The translations under genes were made by a program, and so were the position numbers. Positions 59,683 through 64,000 of a stretch of DNA of 64,000 nucleotides are shown here, piece after piece (position 1 is the stretch's first letter; each line of letters opens with the position of its first letter). The stretch lies in the NCBI GenBank assembly GCA_932521025.1, contig OW051472.1, forward strand, positions 2,232,001 through 2,296,000. The letters are read 5' to 3'. A model generated the notes under the pieces. It was not told where the DNA came from, searched no databases, and was given only the letters and a program-made list of their open reading frames with translations. The stretch comes from Oscheius onirici (Eukaryota; Nematoda; Chromadorea; Rhabditida; Rhabditidae).

Positions 59683-60269
59683 ATTATTGAATAAAGATCT
59701 TGAGATTAACATAAAATTTGGGTAGTCTCAGAGTCTGATGTTTGACAAATTCTGTGGATTAGTCTTGACCTGCTGTACCCAAGTCGGAGCAACCCCAGTC
59801 TATTCTCCCGAAACAAGCTGCGAGAAGTGTATAACAAAGAACTTTTCCATGAATTTCAATTTTTCGTCTACAGTTATTTCTGGCCTCTCAGCTGGACTCT
59901 AACTTTGAGAGAATCATGGCTGAAAGAAAAAGAACTGGTTTTTGGGCTATAAAAGAGGCTACAAGGTGTCAGTAGCAGTTTGTCTCTAGTTCAAAAATTT
60001 CAGTTTTTTCGAGCGTTTTTCGGAACGAGACAACTTGGTACTGCAGCTACCGAAACAAGCTTTATTTTATGACAATTTTAAAACAATGAACAATCAAAAA
60101 CGGTATCTCAAGAAGTCCTTCCTATCCTCTCTCCCTTCATTTTTTCCCGTTCTTCAATCAACTGTTCCACGATTTCATCGATGGCTTTCTAAAATCATTT
60201 TTTACACGTTTTCTCATATTTTCCCACCTCAAGATTTTTTCCCTTGCTATTGATGACAAGCTTAATCTG
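59683..60269. other. Convergent intergenic region
   Basis: Apart from the poly(A) signal at 59690, no feature is supported. An open frame around 60035-60250 looks spurious. Confidence 0.5.
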
Positions 60270-63200
60270 TTATCGAACAGCCGATACGACTGTCTCTGTC
60301 ATCTTGAGAACCTCGTCTGGACAAACAAAGTCCTTTTCTTGAAGAAATTCTGCAGGAATTGGAAGTTCAGTCAAGTCGACATCCATTTCCTGGTCTTCTT
60401 GTGCCGGCAAATCGTATAGACGGACCTGAAAAGTTATTATGTAAACTAGTGCATTTTCCCTACCTCATTCTCCTTGTTATCATCTTCTTCCTTTATGAGC
60501 GGTTTCATCACTTTCAAAGCTTCATTGGCAGGCGTTTCCTGAAAGCAGGCTTTTTTTCCTGATACAGACTTTTCTTTTAGCTACATGGTGCAAATCGATA
60601 GTACTAAACCGGTGCAATCTCTTGAAAAATAAATCGAACAGGGATTCTTTCCTATTGAAATTCTATCATTGAATGTGAATGATTGCAAAGGCGCTTACTT
60701 CTTCTACATTGACCAACTTTACCGTCTTTTCCATCTTCTTCTTTACAATGGCAATTCCAGCCAAACGTCGTCCGTCTGCCGTTTTAGGTGCCAGTGGCTT
60801 GATCACCTAGACTTTCTTGTTTTAAAAACGGTAACTTTCGACGCACCTTTTTTAACTTGGCTTTATTAGCCCCCAAATCAGGCTCTCGGAGTTTTTTCTT
60901 GACAACTTCGCGGTTTCGAGCAAACTGTAAAGAAGTTTATTTCCGAAAGTTTGGGGGGAAAACCAACCGTCTCGAGGGTAAGAGCCCGTTTGTAGCCAGT
61001 TTTTTTGGCCAGAGGAACTGGTTTTGCTTGAGTTTCTTCCGTAATTTCATCTTCTACTTTAGGGTCTTTTCCAACGGAAATGTCTGACTTTTCTACGGTA
61101 AAGTCAGAATTTTCTACCATTTTATTGATTTCCTGGGACTCTTCTTTGCCTTCCAGCTGTTTATAAAGCTCCGCTAGGGGATCAGTAGGCTCAGTAGTCT
61201 CGTCGTAACCATCGAGGGCATCGGCAGCATTCTGGAAAGACAGAACTTTTCGATTTTGTGAAGAGGGACAACGCCAGAAATGAACGTTGTTGTTTTCGAG
61301 CTTGCCATATAAAATTTTGTAAAACACTTTTTTCCATGATAAAATGTACAACTGTCATTCTCGTTCTTTCGTCGTTCTCTGTTATCAAGATTTGTTTCTC
61401 TCTAGTGCCTTGATGCGCGAAATAAATATAAATAGAAAATAGAAATAAAATTCGCCGTTTAGCAAAACGAACAAAACTGACTTGATCTTGAACTGGGACT
61501 GAAACATTTTCGTCACAAAAAACACCAAAATAAAAAAAAATAGGAAAAAAATTTGAAGTTAGAGAGTAAAGAGAACATTCATCCAAGAGAATATCGACGT
61601 TTTTCGAGTTCGGGATATAAAGTTCTATTGAAACACTTTTTTTACGACATAAAATTGAGAAATGCCGTTCTCTATGATAATATCGCGTCTATTTTTTTTC
61701 AGAAGATGCTATTTTTCTAGTGCCTTGATAAGTGACTTAGCAAAACAAACAAAACTGAAGGGAACTTGAACAGGAACTGAAACATTCCTGGCAGAAAAGT
61801 CAGGCAAAAATGATGCAGAACTCAAAAGTGTGAAACAAAATAGAGTTCGGAAATTTGTCAAACAATTATCGAACGTTTTTTTTCTCACGTTTTGAAACTA
61901 TTATATGAGGCAAAAGACAAGCCTGAAAAAAAGTTTAGAAACTCATTCCGATTTCCCAAGAATGTTTCAATGCTGTTATGAATATGACCCTTTGATTTGG
62001 CTAACTTGATATATTCTCCTCACAACCAGATGAATATTTGATTTTCCAGTTCTTGGACTGAAATATGTATCAAAAGTCCGGTAGAGATTTCTAATTTTGG
62101 ACTTACCAAATGGTATGTATTGAGAGGATCAATAGTGAAAACTTATAGTCAGCATATCCCAAAAAGCCTATATTTTCCTCTTTCATAGTTAGTACTATCT
62201 TAACTAATAATTCTGTTCGGTTTTCATGAATGTTTCGAGGTTTATATATAACCAGTTGTTGAAAAGGTCTGTTTGACTGACTTTTTCGGTATTTTTTTTT
62301 CGGAAATTGCGCACAAAAGAAGTGTGCCACATTTTTCAAAACTGTACGCAATTTTGGGTGAAATGTACATAACATATTTACTTTTGCAAAGGATTCAGAT
62401 GGCCAAAAACGCATTTTTCAGACTTACCATAATAGCCATAATAGGAAGCATCGGGAACAGTGGCCCTTCCTCTTTCTCCAATTGATCGATTCTGTACTTT
62501 CCCGTTATTTCTTCCGGTTCGTTTTCTACCAACCAGACTACCCATCTATGCAGTTGTTCTCCACTTACTGCCGCCTTCATACATTCCGTGCAATCTTCAT
62601 GGTATTCTGACTTCTAAAAATGAGCATTGTTTGGTCAAAATACGCTAAAAACTTACGGTAAAACCAGCCCTGCAACTGTAGCAAATTTTGTGTCCTTTTG
62701 AGCACTTGAGAGCCTTCGAATCGTCGCTGCAGCGACAGTAATTCTGGTAGATTTCGTCCGTTGGTTCGTTTCCCAGAAGCTGAAAAAATGCTATTTCTTG
62801 GGCCCTGAGGCGAAAATTTGACGCAGGGACAGTAAAAAGTACCGACCTCTTGAGCTTTTTCGTACAGTTTGGACATGTTGAGCAGTATTCCCATGGCAAA
62901 TTCTTCGGTGGCTCGAATCTGTCGACAGCATTTGTTGCCATTCTTCCATTTTCTGGCCTTAAAGGTTTTTTGGAACTCTCTCGAAACCGAGAAGGGCTAT
63001 TTGAAATGAAAGAATTCAAGAACCAAAATGTTTTTCAGAGGTTATAAATTCCTGTATTTTTCTAATATTCCTGTATTTTGTGCTTAGTAGGCTTTCCGAT
63101 GTTGTTCTGCATTTTCCTCGCGCTCGTCCAGTATCACACCCTTGGAAACCAGTTTCGAAACATTTTTTTTCTATGTAAAGGTATAAAAAAACTCACCACC

Positions 63201-63454
63201 AATCCAATATGGCACGGAGCACAGATCCTGTTCCTGCAGCCAGGACACTCCAGAAGAGATGTACCGGCGTTTTTCCTTCTGCATTGGCACAGAGTCTGAA
63301 AATTTGTTTTTGCCAACTGTTGAAACCGCACTATTGGAACACTGTTGTTTTACTGCTTTTAGAGAAGCTGTAAAACATAATAAGTTACCCTGGAGAAGTG
63401 ATCATATCCTCTGAACTTCTTTGAGGAAGGACTGGTACAGACTTCTTCACTCAT
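60270..63454 (-). CDS. Cysteine-rich, probably zinc-binding protein, unknown family
   Basis: Ten exons (minus): 63454-63389, 63295-63197, 62957-62847, 62779-62657, 62613-62428, 61231-60968, 60924-60847, 60806-60699, 60538-60464, 60425-60270; every exon is phase 0 and the sum gives 421 aa. The N-terminal half has two cysteine clusters: LCQCRR then LECPGCRNRICAPCHIG (residues about 24-52), and YCRCSDDSKALKCSKGHKIC then YSCRAGF about 60 residues on, followed by CTECMKAA. C-x-C, C-x2-C and GHK-x-C spacings suggest RING/PHD-like zinc binding. The C-terminal half is charged and probably disordered, with a basic stretch (NREVVKKKLREP, IVKKKMEK) and an acidic end. A nuclear regulatory or ubiquitin-related role is possible, but not shown by the sequence. 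All-phase-0 exons are unusual in this window. Confidence 0.7.
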
Positions 63455-64000
63455 CTCGGATGGAAAGAAAAATGGGAAGAAATGCTTGGAAGGATGAAAG
63501 AAGCGAAGCTCCGAAGAAAAATGAGTAGGAACGCGATGATGTAAAGCAGGCGCTTTGTTTCAATCGAATAGTGTGGAAGTATCAAGACAGCTCAAAACCA
63601 CAGTCTTTACATAACTTTACTAGACAGAAAGTCTTTGATTTCGAGTTATACACTTCAAACATGTAAAGACTCCACATTTGATGTTTCACGAATTACTTAC
63701 AAGTGCAGAATTTCTCTATAGGTTACTACTTGCAGTATGAGGAATGTTTGATGAGCACAACAATATTCTGACACGCGTTTTTTGAGTTCAAAATCCTAAT
63801 ATGTCCGTGAATTTGCCTTTCCAGAGGATTCGATGCTGGGGAAACTACCGAATTTTGTGTTTATCCCAGTAATCTTTTTCTGGATATTTTTGCTTCACAG
63901 ACTTCATTTACCCTCACGGATACGACAGAGTTTGATGCGCTTGTGCGATTCAGCTGAATCAGAACAAAAAACATTTGCGTTTTGTGTTATTGTCACAATT
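63455..64000. other. Upstream region of the cysteine-rich gene
   Basis: The gene's promoter is expected here. A CTTTCCATCCGAG stretch precedes the start on the minus strand. No other gene is supported before the window ends. Confidence 0.4.

Overview
The window is nuclear DNA of a nematode, most probably a rhabditid (Rhabditina). The signs are intron-rich genes with many very short introns (34-50 nt) ending in TTTCAG, a nematode-type nuclear hormone receptor, srt-class chemoreceptor genes, a hedgehog-related (Hint/Hog) gene of quahog type, and a probable spliced-leader acceptor placed directly before a start codon. There are no prokaryotic-style operons, CRISPR arrays or rRNA genes. Gene models were built by hand by joining open frames at GT/AG borders with matching phase. 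Most close to an exact multiple of three.

Layout, left to right. 1.7-9.4 kb (+): a 13-exon nuclear hormone receptor followed by two further homologous last exons, each with its own poly(A) signal. 10.3-13.2 kb (+): a coiled-coil/kelch protein. 14.4-16.7 kb (-): an intact SLC6 sodium-dependent transporter. 18.3-20.2 kb (+): a 7TM chemoreceptor-like gene. 20.4-20.7 kb (-): a tiny secreted cysteine-rich peptide. 21.1-22.3 kb (+): an EB1-like calponin-homology protein. 22.8-24.9 kb (+): a second SLC6 gene broken by an in-frame TGA and a frameshift. 25.0-29.2 and 30.8-33.8 kb (-): two tandem srt chemoreceptors with identical exon plans. 34-38.9 kb: a repeat island with a decayed LINE lying between two direct repeats. 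39.2-51.7 kb (-): a 17-exon quahog-like protein with signal peptide, four ground-like modules, a low-complexity linker and a C-terminal Hint domain. 51.7-56.2 kb: repeats. 56.2-57.1 kb (-): a small secreted orphan. 57.2-58.3 (-) and 58.5-59.7 kb (+): two paralogous multi-pass membrane proteins, head to head. 60.3-63.5 kb (-): a cysteine-rich, probably zinc-binding orphan.

Functionally the window mixes sensory/membrane genes (two srt receptors, three other 7TM-type proteins, two SLC6 transporters) with an extracellular hedgehog-related protein and a transcription factor. No operon-like linkage of function is evident. Introns and intergenic spaces are full of short mobile DNA: TIR elements, a long foldback element carrying a tRNA-like Pol III box pair, tRNA-like SINE pieces, GACTC-rich repeats, and LINE fragments including an internally deleted derivative.

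Limits: no similarity search, RNA data or splice prediction was available. Exon borders are inferred from the sequence, and first exons, UTRs and alternative isoforms may differ.
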